A stretch of DNA of 64,000 nt from Limnohabitans sp. 103DPR2 (GTDB taxonomy: Bacteria > Pseudomonadota > Gammaproteobacteria > Burkholderiales > Burkholderiaceae_C): positions 1,674,001 through 1,738,000 of the forward strand of contig NZ_CP011834.1 in the NCBI RefSeq assembly GCF_001412575.1, written 5' to 3'. A program made the translations under genes and the position numbers. Shown piece after piece: positions 8,377-17,149 of this stretch (within the stretch, counting starts at the first letter, position 1; the number at the start of each line of letters is the position of its first letter). The notes beneath the pieces were generated by a model. The model made no database searches. It saw nothing but the letters and a program-made list of their open reading frames with translations, and was not told the DNA's origin.

Positions 8377-9347
8377 AGTTTTTGTCTAGAAGTTGGCTCA
8401 TTGGCATGGCCTTTGGGCTCATGTGCTCTGCGGTATTGGCGCAAGCCAACTGGCCTGCGCGCCCCATTAAATTGGTTGTGCCTTATGGCCCTGGCTCTTC
8501 GCCCGATGTCATTGCGCGCATCATTTCTGAAAAACTTGCAACGCGTTTGGGTCAGCCCGTCATCATCGACAACCGAGTTGGCGCGGGTGGCAACACGGGT
8601 ACCGGCGCTGTGGCCAAAGCAGCAGGTGATGGCTATACCTTTGTGATCAGTACCAACGGCCCTTTGGTTTACAACACCGTGCTGTACAAGAAGCTCAGCT
8701 ACGACCCCTTCACAGAATTGCGCCCCGTTATTTTGGCCGGTGGCCAATCCAATGTTTGCGCTGTGCGAAGTGATACGGGCATCAACACCCTGACAGATTT
8801 GGTCAATGCCATGCGCAGCAAACCGGGCCAGTTCAACTTTTCCTCCACAGGCATCGGCAGTTTGTCGCAGCTGGGTGTGGAATTGTTGAAGGTCAAGACC
8901 GACACCTTTGCCGTGCACATTCCTTATGTTTCTTCGCCCTTGGCCATCATGGCCGTGTTGCAAGGTGATGTGCAGTTTGCATGCGTGCCTGCCGTTGCGG
9001 TGTTGCCCCAAGTGAAGGCCGGCAAAATGCGTGCTTTGGCGGTCTCTACGGCCAAACGCAGTCAATTCTTGCCGGATGTGCCCACCATGAAAGAAGCCGG
9101 TTTTACGGGCATTGAAAACGTGGCATGGATGGCCGTCATGGCGCCGGCCACGACGCCATCAGACATCGTGCAACGCGTGAACCAGGAAATCAATGCCATC
9201 TTGGCCATGCCCGACGTCAAAGAAAAACTCTATGGCCAGTACATGGAGCCCATTGGCGGCACAGAGTCAGAGTTGAAAAGCTTCATGCTGCAAGAGCTGC
9301 GCGTGATGTCACCCGTGATCAAGCGCACAGGCGTCACCATTGATTAA
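8373..9347 (+). CDS. Bug-family (TctC-like) periplasmic binding protein 3
   Basis: A 324-residue Bug protein starting at an ATGA overlap with the upstream gene. The signal peptide ends near AVLAQ at about residue 24. The mature start is WPARPIKLVVPYGPGSSPD, with the loop variant GPGSSPD, again different from the other two Bug proteins of the operon. Conserved VIIDNRVGAGG and DGYTFVIS follow. Three distinct loop sequences in one operon suggest three ligands rather than recent gene duplication. The downstream FAD oxidoreductase begins right after its stop codon. Confidence 0.92.
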   Translation: MKFLSRSWLIGMAFGLMCSAVLAQANWPARPIKLVVPYGPGSSPDVIARIISEKLATRLGQPVIIDNRVGAGGNTGTGAVAKAAGDGYTFVISTNGPLVYNTVLYKKLSYDPFTELRPVILAGGQSNVCAVRSDTGINTLTDLVNAMRSKPGQFNFSSTGIGSLSQLGVELLKVKTDTFAVHIPYVSSPLAIMAVLQGDVQFACVPAVAVLPQVKAGKMRALAVSTAKRSQFLPDVPTMKEAGFTGIENVAWMAVMAPATTPSDIVQRVNQEINAILAMPDVKEKLYGQYMEPIGGTESELKSFMLQELRVMSPVIKRTGVTID

Positions 9348-9354
9348 GAAGCCA

Positions 9355-10710
9355 ATGGCGCTTTGGACCGAGCCTGCCAGGCAACTGCCTGTTTATGGCA
9401 GCTTTGATGTGGTGGTGGTGGGCGGTGGGCCTGCTGGCATTGCGGCCAGTTGGAGCGCAGCCAAGCATGGCGCCAAGGTGCTGTTGATTGAGCGCTATGG
9501 TTTTTTGGGTGGCATGGGCACCGCCGGTGGTGTGACCAATTTTGCAGGCCTGTATGGCATTCGCCAAGGCCAAATGCAGCAAGTGGTTCACGGTGTGGTG
9601 GACGAGATCTTTGATCGGCTTTCTGCTGCAGACGGTTTGAACGATCCCCAAGACGGCATGCAAGGCCGCATTCGCGTCAGGTCCTACGACATGTCGGCCT
9701 ACAAATGTGTGGCCGATCAAATGCTGCGTGATGTGGGCGTGGAAATTTTGTTTCACGCATGGGCCGCGCAAGTCCACGTCGAAGACGGCCGCATTCAAGC
9801 TTTGTTTGTTGAAACCAAATCGGGTCGGCAAACTGTGCTGGCCAAATCCTTCATCGATTGTTCGGGCGATGCCGATGTGGCCGCTTTCGCTGGTGTGACC
9901 TTTGAAGTGGGTGATGGGCTGGGCAGCGGCCTGTATCCCACTACCATGTTTCGCATTGCGCATGTCAATTCGGAACAAGCCTTGGCCGCTGTGGGTGAGT
10001 TTCAGGCCATCAATTTGCTGATGAAAAAGGTCCAAGCTGAAAAGCCAGGACAGTATCAATTTCCGCGTGAGGGCGCTATTTTGCGGCCTCAAAAAAATCC
10101 AAGTGAATGGCGCGCCAATGTGACGCAAATTGCGCAGCCCAATGGCATGGCCATGGACGCTACCGATGCGCGTCAACTCAGTCAAGGTGAGTTGGAAGGT
10201 CGTCAGCAAGTGGGGGAATTTTTCAAATTTCTTAAAAATGAAGTGCCAGGATTTGCCAAAGCGCAAATTACAGAAATTGCCCCCCAAGTGGGCATTCGTG
10301 AAAGTCGTCGCATTCAAGGCGTTTATGCCTTAACAGGTCACGACATCGTTACGTGTGCCTCGTTTGAGGATGCCATAGGCGTGAATGCTTGGCCCATGGA
10401 AATGCATGCGCAGGGCAAAATTGAATGGCGTTTTCCAGAGAAGCCTGTGGGTCCCCACCAACGGCTCTACAACCAACTGCCTTGGCGCATGTTGGTACCG
10501 CAAGGCATTCACAATTTGTTGGTGTCAGGGCGATGTGCTTCCATGACCCATGAAGGTCAATCGGCGGCCCGTGTCAGCGGGGGCTGCTTTGTCATGGGGC
10601 AAGCTGCTGGCACTGCAGCCGCCCATTTGAATCAAGGCGAAAGTTATTCAGACATCTCGGTGCAAGCGCTGCAACAGCGCTTGCTTACGGACGGGTGCTA
10701 TTTAGGCTAG
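9355..10710 (+). CDS. FAD-dependent oxidoreductase (FAD_oxidored family)
   Basis: About 451 residues. The dinucleotide-binding motif VVVVGGGPAGIAASW is at about 19-33, followed by LLIERYGFLGGMGTAGG, a typical start of the FAD-dependent oxidoreductases related to fumarate reductase flavoproteins and GidA-like proteins. A second FAD segment, ISG-like RVSGGCFVMGQAAGTAA, lies near the C-terminus. A TTG at 9340 would extend the protein by five residues and overlap the Bug stop; ATG 9355 is the simpler choice. The substrate is unknown. It is the last gene of the operon and its 3' end overlaps the convergent DUF1501 gene by nine bases, with no terminator hairpin visible. Confidence 0.85.
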   Translation: MALWTEPARQLPVYGSFDVVVVGGGPAGIAASWSAAKHGAKVLLIERYGFLGGMGTAGGVTNFAGLYGIRQGQMQQVVHGVVDEIFDRLSAADGLNDPQDGMQGRIRVRSYDMSAYKCVADQMLRDVGVEILFHAWAAQVHVEDGRIQALFVETKSGRQTVLAKSFIDCSGDADVAAFAGVTFEVGDGLGSGLYPTTMFRIAHVNSEQALAAVGEFQAINLLMKKVQAEKPGQYQFPREGAILRPQKNPSEWRANVTQIAQPNGMAMDATDARQLSQGELEGRQQVGEFFKFLKNEVPGFAKAQITEIAPQVGIRESRRIQGVYALTGHDIVTCASFEDAIGVNAWPMEMHAQGKIEWRFPEKPVGPHQRLYNQLPWRMLVPQGIHNLLVSGRCASMTHEGQSAARVSGGCFVMGQAAGTAAAHLNQGESYSDISVQALQQRLLTDGCYLG

Positions 10711-12138
10711 TTTTTTAAACAGGCCCAACTTGTACAGATCGAAATGGCTGGCATTGGGCAACACCGTTTTCACATCCGTTTGGCTGACACCAAACCAGTT
10801 GGCGAGTTCTGCGCCCAATTGGTCAACTGAGGTGCTGGGCAACAAGCGACCGCTGCCAACTTGCTCGTTGTGGGTCAGGCCAATTTCGGGGGCCGTGCCC
10901 AAAAACTGACCACCGGCAACAGCGCCGCCTATTACAAAGTGATGGCTGCCCCAACCATGGTCTGAGCCGTCGCCATTGGAAGCCAGGGTCCTGCCAAAAT
11001 CGGAGGCGGTGAATGCAGTGACCTGAGCGTCTTTGCCCATGCTGATCATGGCGTCGTCAAACTCTTTCATGGCCGAGCTGAGCTTTTGCAGCAAGGCGGG
11101 GTGTTGCGCCGGTAAGAAGTCGTGCAGGTCAAACCCGCCCATGCCCACCATGAAGACTTGGCGTTTCATGCCAAACGTTGCTTGCTGTTCAATCAAGCGC
11201 GCCACCATTTTGAGTTGGGCCGACAAGGTGTTGCTGGCGGCGCTTGGAAACAAGGCATTCAAGGCGGCGCTGGGGTTGGCGCCAATGGCCGCCACAATGC
11301 CGTCGTAGGTGTCGAGTGCACGTTTAGCAACGACGTTGTACTCGCTGCCCATGGGGGTGGCACTGCTTTGCGTCATCAATGTTTGCAAAGCTGTGGCGCA
11401 TGCCGCCGATGAGAACAGCGATTTACCTTTGATGGCATTGACCGTGGTGGCACCCGTGGCACTCATTTGATATGAGATGGCGCTTTGACCTGACAGGAAG
11501 AGGGCGTTGCCATTGACCGAGACGCAGGTGAGCGAAGAGCGGTTGTTATTGCTCATGATCAAGTCGGCCGCCCGGCCGCCCCAGCCCGTGGCAGCGCCTT
11601 CGGTTTGGAAGGACGATTGCCAATAGGCCTGCTGGTCATTGTGTGAGAACAATTTGGGCGGCAAGGGCACCGACTTGTTGTCGTATTGCTGCCGCGTGGT
11701 GGGCACAATCAGGGGCCCCACGTTCATCAAAATGCTGGCACGCTTGCTGTCAAACAATGTTTTCAGGGCGGTCATCTCTGGATTCAGGGCCATTTGTCTG
11801 CCGCCACTCAAACTGGGGCTGAGGGCCGTGGCACTCAATGCATCGCGACCAATGGCAATGCCGTCGTAAATGGTGCCCGCCACAGGCGTACCTTTGCGAA
11901 TGTTGAAGTAGTTGGTGTGGGTGGCCAAGTCGTAGGGGATGACCGTGTTGTAGTGGTCATTGGCACCGTACAAAAAGATGCACACCAAGGCCTTGTAGTC
12001 GTTGGCGGATTGGGCGGCTGCATCGGCCATCAGGCCTAGGCTGGTGGCCATCGGAATGGACACCCGTTGCAGTGCCAGCGCGGTACTGCGCTTCAAAAGC
12101 GTTCTGCGGCTGATCGATTGCGAGTCGTGTTGTGTCAT
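10702..12138 (-). CDS. DUF1501 exported protein
   Basis: A 478-residue protein with a twin-arginine signal (SISRRTLLKRSTAL at about 8-21), so it is probably exported folded. The DUF1501 family has an alkaline-phosphatase/sulfatase-like fold; seen here are the early FLYGANDHYNTVIPY segment and the late GDGSDHGWGSHHFVIGG motif with clustered His and Asp. The function is unknown. It follows the DUF1800 gene by nine bases, a pairing found in many proteobacteria, Planctomycetes and Bacteroidetes. Homologues are sometimes annotated as Tat pathway signal proteins. The two gene products probably act together at the cell envelope. Confidence 0.92.
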   Translation of the reverse strand: MTQHDSQSISRRTLLKRSTALALQRVSIPMATSLGLMADAAAQSANDYKALVCIFLYGANDHYNTVIPYDLATHTNYFNIRKGTPVAGTIYDGIAIGRDALSATALSPSLSGGRQMALNPEMTALKTLFDSKRASILMNVGPLIVPTTRQQYDNKSVPLPPKLFSHNDQQAYWQSSFQTEGAATGWGGRAADLIMSNNNRSSLTCVSVNGNALFLSGQSAISYQMSATGATTVNAIKGKSLFSSAACATALQTLMTQSSATPMGSEYNVVAKRALDTYDGIVAAIGANPSAALNALFPSAASNTLSAQLKMVARLIEQQATFGMKRQVFMVGMGGFDLHDFLPAQHPALLQKLSSAMKEFDDAMISMGKDAQVTAFTASDFGRTLASNGDGSDHGWGSHHFVIGGAVAGGQFLGTAPEIGLTHNEQVGSGRLLPSTSVDQLGAELANWFGVSQTDVKTVLPNASHFDLYKLGLFKKLA

Positions 12139-12147
12139 GGTCGATCC

Positions 12148-13881
12148 TTACCTTTGAATCAGGAAGTCAGTGCTGCTCATGACCAGCAAAATGGCGGCGT
12201 AGATGCGGTTGAGCAAGCCTGTGTCTGTGGCCGTGGCGATGGTGTTCAAAGCGGAAACAATCAATCCTTGATTGGCCGTCGTCAGCGCACCGGATGCCAA
12301 GCAAAGGTTCAAATGATTGACCAAGGCCGTGGCGTCGGCGGCAATGGTTTTTTCGTAGGTGTAATCGGCTTTGATGTTACGCGCATTGTTGACAGTGCCA
12401 GCCATGTAGTTCACGTAACTGACCACAGTGGGCTCGGTCAAAATTTGGAATTCGGGCGCGACCAAATTTTGAGAAGCCAACTGGGTGTTGGGCGGCACGT
12501 AGCCAGGACGGAAATAATTGAAGACCGTTGGCGATCGCATGGGCATTTGACCCAGCGTGGTGTCGGAGTCGGTGTAGCCCAAGGTCCAAGCCCCATCGGT
12601 CGAGGTCGCTTGGAATGTGTGACCCCATTGCAGCAATCGAACCATGGGCTCGGAAAGCTTGCCGTAGGTGGCCAAGCCTGTGGTTTGGCGTGCTTCTGTG
12701 TCAAGCAGAATGGCGGCCCAAACGGCTTTCATGTCGCCTCGAACGCCTTTGCCGTTGTCTAGAAAAACTTGGGCGACGCGCGCCACATAAGCGGGACTGG
12801 GATTGCTGGTGACCAGTCGTTGAATCAATTGTTTGCAAACAAAGGGCGCCGTGTTGGGATGCTGAAACAAGGTGTCCAATGCAATCTTGAGACTTGGAAT
12901 GCCCAAGGTGCCGGCCGGAATGGTGGTCCCCAAAAACTTTTTTTCTTCGGGGCTGTGCAGACTGGCATTGAGTGCCATGGGCAAACCGTGGCGATAGGCG
13001 GCCGCTGCCAATTCGCCTGCCGGGTCGGTGCCTGTGGCCGTGTTCCAGCCCGTGAAGACCCGGGCCAAGCCTTGGATGTCGGTGTTGTCGTAGGTCTCGA
13101 TGGGCTTGCCAGTGGCATCTAATTTCAAGGTGCCATCGATGTTCAGTTGGTACAACCCAATGGTGAACAATTGCATCACTTCACGTGCATAGTTTTCGTC
13201 GGGCGAGCGACCTGTTTTGGCATCGTACTTTTGATTGCCCTTCATGTTCAGGTAAGTGCCCATGGCCGACGACAAGGTGACGGCCTCTAGCAAATTCCTG
13301 AAGTTGCCCAATGCATGGGTTTCCAAAGTTTCCCAGTAGTTGGCAATGACAAAGTTGCGCCAAGAGATGGGCAAACCTACATGCGACACGACAAACAATT
13401 CCGACAGGGCCAGTGTTGCCCTTTGCCGAAATAAATCGGGCGCGCTGAAAAGCTTCCACCACATCATTTGAACCCAACCGCCGTCGCCATTGACGTTGCT
13501 GTTGTTGGTGCTGTCGTTGAAGCCCTTGGTGATCAACCAACGGGTCATGTTGTTGCTCAGCGGCTGGTTCATCTGACCGTTTAGCCAAACAGCAGGGCCA
13601 ATGGCGGCCACATCTTTGATTTCAGAAGCGGTGCCGCCCCAACTTGCTTGGCGCAAGAATCTAGACGCATCAATTTGAGCGGCCGTGTTAAGAGGTGAAG
13701 TGACAGGGGGTGTGGTGTTGCTCCCTGTTCCGGTGCCCGTGCTAGGGCTACTAGGGTCAGGCACCGCAGAGGGGCTACTGCTTCCACCGCCGCCGCAAGC
13801 TGTGAGCATTGCAGAAGATGCCAATGCGGCCAGGCCCACCTCAGTTTTGAAGATCGGCTCGTCCATCCTAGACTCGGTCAT
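12148..13881 (-). CDS. DUF1800 lipoprotein-like exported protein
   Basis: A 577-residue DUF1800 protein. The N-terminus carries a hydrophobic stretch and a lipobox, LTAC with Cys29, followed by GGGG and a Ser/Pro/Gly/Thr linker to about residue 65, so it is likely a lipidated envelope protein. DUF1800 features include RFLRQASWGGT near the start of the domain, the long helical core with DENYAREVMQLFTIG, and the RSPTVFNYFRPGY segment. The biochemical role is unknown. It is the first gene of a two-gene operon with DUF1501. An alternative start five codons later (13866) leaves the lipobox intact. Confidence 0.9.
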   Translation of the reverse strand: MTESRMDEPIFKTEVGLAALASSAMLTACGGGGSSSPSAVPDPSSPSTGTGTGSNTTPPVTSPLNTAAQIDASRFLRQASWGGTASEIKDVAAIGPAVWLNGQMNQPLSNNMTRWLITKGFNDSTNNSNVNGDGGWVQMMWWKLFSAPDLFRQRATLALSELFVVSHVGLPISWRNFVIANYWETLETHALGNFRNLLEAVTLSSAMGTYLNMKGNQKYDAKTGRSPDENYAREVMQLFTIGLYQLNIDGTLKLDATGKPIETYDNTDIQGLARVFTGWNTATGTDPAGELAAAAYRHGLPMALNASLHSPEEKKFLGTTIPAGTLGIPSLKIALDTLFQHPNTAPFVCKQLIQRLVTSNPSPAYVARVAQVFLDNGKGVRGDMKAVWAAILLDTEARQTTGLATYGKLSEPMVRLLQWGHTFQATSTDGAWTLGYTDSDTTLGQMPMRSPTVFNYFRPGYVPPNTQLASQNLVAPEFQILTEPTVVSYVNYMAGTVNNARNIKADYTYEKTIAADATALVNHLNLCLASGALTTANQGLIVSALNTIATATDTGLLNRIYAAILLVMSSTDFLIQR

Positions 13882-13944
13882 GCCTGATTACCCCGAAATG
13901 TTGGAGAATTGCAGTCTATTCTGTTTTAATTTCATTTCAACAAC

Positions 13945-14193
13945 ATGAGCGACACAAACTCACGCCCCGAACTACCGGACCATTTGTCCATTGATGCCCG
14001 CAGTCCTTTTTATGTGGCTGCTGTTTTTGAGCACGACATTGGCATCCGCTTCAATGGCAAAGAACGCCACGATGTGGAGGAATATTGCATCAGCGAAGGC
14101 TGGGTCAAAGTGCCTTCCGGTAAGACGCTTGATCGCAAGGGTAATCCCTTGCTTTTGAAGCTCAAAGGCAAAGTCGAAGCCTATTACGTCTGA
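13945..14193 (+). CDS. DUF3297 small protein
   Basis: An 82-residue protein matching DUF3297 from memory: PDHLSIDARSPFY, a central GIRFNGKERHDVEEYCISEGW and the terminal KLKGKVEAYY. The family is common in proteobacteria, is sometimes mislabelled glutathione peroxidase, and has no established function. No signal peptide or membrane segment is seen. It is divergent from DUF1800 with only 63 bases between. A TTTAAT box at 13925-13930 lies about 14 bases before the ATG, and no ribosome site is seen, so the leader would be very short. Confidence 0.85.
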   Translation: MSDTNSRPELPDHLSIDARSPFYVAAVFEHDIGIRFNGKERHDVEEYCISEGWVKVPSGKTLDRKGNPLLLKLKGKVEAYYV

Positions 14194-14272
14194 ATCTTTT
14201 CGCTTATTTCGGTCCAGACCCTTGAAATAGAACGCAAAGGGTGACAGACTGTCCGGCCCTAGGAGAATTGCC

Positions 14273-15436
14273 ATGCCCGCTTTATTGCCCAACATCGACC
14301 CCGATGGTTTGCTCGAGTTTTCTGTGGTTTACACAGACCGTGCACTGAACCACATGTCCCAACGCTTTCAAGGCGTGATGAAAGACATTTCATCGATCTT
14401 GAAAGATGTCTACAAGGCTCATTCGGTGGTTTTGGTGCCTGGCAGTGGCACCTTTGGCATGGAAGCTGTGGCGCGCCAATTTGCGCATGGCCAAAAAGTC
14501 ATGGTCATTCGCAATGGTTGGTTCAGCTACCGTTGGACGCAGATTTTTGACATGGGTTCTATTCCTGCTGAATCTGTCATTTTGAAAGCCAAGCAACTGT
14601 CTTCAGACACCAAGTCGGCATGGTCGCCTTGCCCCATTGAAGAAGTTGAAGCACAAATTGCGCGTGAAAAGCCTGCTGTGGTGTTTGCACCTCACGTGGA
14701 AACCGCTGCCGGCATGATGCTGCCAGACGATTACCTCACACGCGTCGCCAATGCCGTGCACGCGGTAGGTGGCTTGTTTGTGTTGGATTGCATTGCGTCC
14801 GGTGCCATGTGGGTAGACATGAAAGCCACCGGCGTTGACATCTTGATCAGCGCGCCGCAAAAGGGCTGGAGCGGCTCACCTTGCTGTGCCATGGTGATGC
14901 TCAGTGAACGTGCGCGCAAAGCGATTGATGCCACACAAAGCTCTAGCTTTGCTTGTGATTTGAAGAAGTGGCTGAACATCATGGAAGTCTATGAAGCCGG
15001 CACGCACATGTACCACACCACCATGCCCACCGATGCATTGGCGCAGTTGCGTGAAGTCATGAAGGAAACGCAAGCCTACGGTTTTGACAAAGTCAAACAA
15101 GAACAGTTGGTGTTGGGCAACCAAGTTCGTGCACTGTTGGTATCGCGTGGTTTTAAAAGTGTGGCTGCTACAGGGTTTCAAGCACCTGGTGTGGTGGTCA
15201 GTTACACCCAAGATGCCGACATTCACAACAGCAAAAAGTTTTTAGCCTTGGGCCTTCAAACAGCAGCAGGCGTGCCTTTGCAATGTGACGAACCCAAAGA
15301 CTTCATGACTTTCCGCATCGGTTTGTTCGGCCTTGAAAAACTGCACAACCCAGCTCGCAGCGTGCAACATTTGGCTGCCGCATTGGACGAGATGGGCTAC
15401 GTTGCAGTGAAAGCGCCCGAACCAGCGATGGCGTAA
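14273..15436 (+). CDS. Alanine-glyoxylate-type aminotransferase (class V)
   Basis: A PLP-dependent class V aminotransferase of 387 residues, related to serine-pyruvate and alanine-glyoxylate transaminases. The Schiff-base lysine is in SAPQKGWSGSPCC at about residue 200, preceded by the cofactor-binding VLDCIASGAMW aspartate and by VLVPGSGTFGMEA, which holds the PLP phosphate. The start has AGGAG seven bases upstream. It probably interconverts a small 2-oxo acid and an amino acid such as glycine, serine or alanine. It stands alone, between DUF3297 and a convergent dehydrogenase only two bases from its stop. Confidence 0.9.
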   Translation: MPALLPNIDPDGLLEFSVVYTDRALNHMSQRFQGVMKDISSILKDVYKAHSVVLVPGSGTFGMEAVARQFAHGQKVMVIRNGWFSYRWTQIFDMGSIPAESVILKAKQLSSDTKSAWSPCPIEEVEAQIAREKPAVVFAPHVETAAGMMLPDDYLTRVANAVHAVGGLFVLDCIASGAMWVDMKATGVDILISAPQKGWSGSPCCAMVMLSERARKAIDATQSSSFACDLKKWLNIMEVYEAGTHMYHTTMPTDALAQLREVMKETQAYGFDKVKQEQLVLGNQVRALLVSRGFKSVAATGFQAPGVVVSYTQDADIHNSKKFLALGLQTAAGVPLQCDEPKDFMTFRIGLFGLEKLHNPARSVQHLAAALDEMGYVAVKAPEPAMA

Positions 15437-15437
15437 T

Positions 15438-16370
15438 TCAAAGCCCTGACAAGGGTTTGCCGCCAGCTTGCAAAAACAGGCTGGCGTCGTCCATCTCTTG
15501 AAAGCCTTGGGCACAAGCTTGCTCAAATTGCTGCGTGGCCAGTTGGCCAAGTGCTGGCGGACTGACTTTCAATTCATCGCAAGCTTGTAAAGCCAATCGC
15601 GTGTCCTTGGCCAACAAGCAGGTGTGCGCACGTGGTGCAAAGTCATTGTTCAATGCCCTTTGCATGCGATCTTGGCCAATCCAACTTTGTCCACTGCTGG
15701 CTTGCATCACATCCAAGGTGGTTTGGGCATTCAAGCCCCAGGCTTGTGCCATGGCCAGCACTTCGCTGACGCCAGCCAAATGAATGGCGGCCAGCAAGTT
15801 GTTGGCAAGTTTGGTTTTGGCAGCATCACTGGGCGTCTCGCTGATGACAAAGCACTGCGTCGTGATGGCATCTAGCAATGGCTGGTGTTGAGCCAGAATG
15901 TGGCTGGGGCCGGCCAGCATCAAACTCATCTGACCTTGGCGCGCGCGAACGGGTCCGCCCGACATGGGCGAGTCCATCACATGAACCCCTTTGCCAAGGG
16001 CGCGTTGTGCAAACTGCCCAACGTCAACGGGGCCTAAGGTCGGGCACAAGTAAATCACATCACCCGCTTGAGCTGTTGTCAGCAGGCCATGATCGCCTTC
16101 AAGTACGTCTCGGACTTGGTCTGCATTGACCACGACCACAAAGCTGATGCGACACAACGCCCCAATGTCTGACGCCTTATTCACAAGCTGTGCGCCCGCT
16201 TCTTGTGCCTTGCGGTTTTGAAGGGGGTCAATGTCGTAACTGGCACATGGCCAGCCTTGATCCAGCAGTCGGGCCAACATGGCAAATCCCATGTTGCCAA
16301 TGCCCACAAAGCCGATGACCGATGATGGGGTAACAGGTGAGAAGAAGTCGTGTGGAGAGGTGTTTTTCAT
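15438..16370 (-). CDS. NAD-binding dehydrogenase of the 3-hydroxyisobutyrate dehydrogenase family
   Basis: A 310-residue beta-hydroxyacid dehydrogenase (HIBADH/tartronate semialdehyde reductase family). The Rossmann motif GFVGIGNMGFAM is near residue 20, the substrate-binding MDSPMSGGPVRARQG is central, and the catalytic Lys lies in KTKLANNLLAAIH. The start at 16370 is preferred over a longer reading from 16430 because GGGAAGA precedes it and the extension has no family similarity. Family members reduce or oxidise small 3-hydroxy acids with NAD(P). It is divergent from the pyroglutamyl peptidase gene. Confidence 0.9.
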   Translation of the reverse strand: MKNTSPHDFFSPVTPSSVIGFVGIGNMGFAMLARLLDQGWPCASYDIDPLQNRKAQEAGAQLVNKASDIGALCRISFVVVVNADQVRDVLEGDHGLLTTAQAGDVIYLCPTLGPVDVGQFAQRALGKGVHVMDSPMSGGPVRARQGQMSLMLAGPSHILAQHQPLLDAITTQCFVISETPSDAAKTKLANNLLAAIHLAGVSEVLAMAQAWGLNAQTTLDVMQASSGQSWIGQDRMQRALNNDFAPRAHTCLLAKDTRLALQACDELKVSPPALGQLATQQFEQACAQGFQEMDDASLFLQAGGKPLSGL

Positions 16371-16451
16371 GCACACATTCTTCCCTAAAATGAATTCAAA
16401 TACCACCATGCTGTTGAGCGTGCTCATCACAGCTTCCAGAGGGAGACTTCA

Positions 16452-17108
16452 TTGAAAATTTTGATCACAGGGTTTGAACCCTTTGGCGGCGAAACGGTCA
16501 ACCCTTCTTGGGAGGCTGCCCAATTGCTGGCGGGGCAACAAGTGCAGGGGGCAAGCTTGGTGGTCGCTCAATTGCCATGTGTCTTTGCGAAATCCTTAGA
16601 CGCTTTGGCCGCCGCCATTCAATTGCATCAACCGCGGGCTGTGATTGCGCTGGGTCAAGCGGATGGTCGCAGTGATTTTTCCATTGAGCGCGTGGCGATC
16701 AATGTATGCGACGCCAGAATTCCAGACAACGAAGGTGCGCAACCCATTGATGAGCCGGTGATTGCGCAAGGACCCGCCGCTTATTTCTCCAGCTTGCCCA
16801 TTAAAAAAATGGCCATGCATCTCAAGGCGAAAGGCCATCCTGCCGCCATCTCTCAAACGGCCGGTACGTTTGTATGCAACCAGGTGTTTTACGGTTTGCA
16901 GCACCTGCTTTGCAACACGCCAGTGCTCAGTGGTTTTGTGCATGTGCCCTTGTTGCCATCGCAAGTGGCAGCCAGAGGCGGTGCTTCCTTGGCCAGCATG
17001 AGTTCGGAGACATTAGCACAAGCCCTGTTGTGCGCCATCGAGGTCTTGGTGCAACATCTGCAAAGCGATGAACGTGACATCAAATGGGGCATGGGTGCCA
17101 ATCATTGA
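16452..17108 (+). CDS. pcp: Pyroglutamyl-peptidase I
   Basis: Cysteine peptidase that removes N-terminal pyroglutamate, family C15, 218 residues, full length. All three catalytic elements are visible: Glu in IERVAINV, Cys in QTAGTFVCNQVFYG, and His in GFVHVPLLPSQ. The N-terminal ILITGFEPFGGETVNPSW is diagnostic. It begins with TTG at 16452, with GGGAG seven bases upstream and no better ATG downstream. It is cytoplasmic and probably used in peptide recycling. Confidence 0.95.
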   Translation: MKILITGFEPFGGETVNPSWEAAQLLAGQQVQGASLVVAQLPCVFAKSLDALAAAIQLHQPRAVIALGQADGRSDFSIERVAINVCDARIPDNEGAQPIDEPVIAQGPAAYFSSLPIKKMAMHLKAKGHPAAISQTAGTFVCNQVFYGLQHLLCNTPVLSGFVHVPLLPSQVAARGGASLASMSSETLAQALLCAIEVLVQHLQSDERDIKWGMGANH

Positions 17109-17149
17109 TGCCCGTTCACCTGAATGATTAACACGCAAAAGGGCATCTC

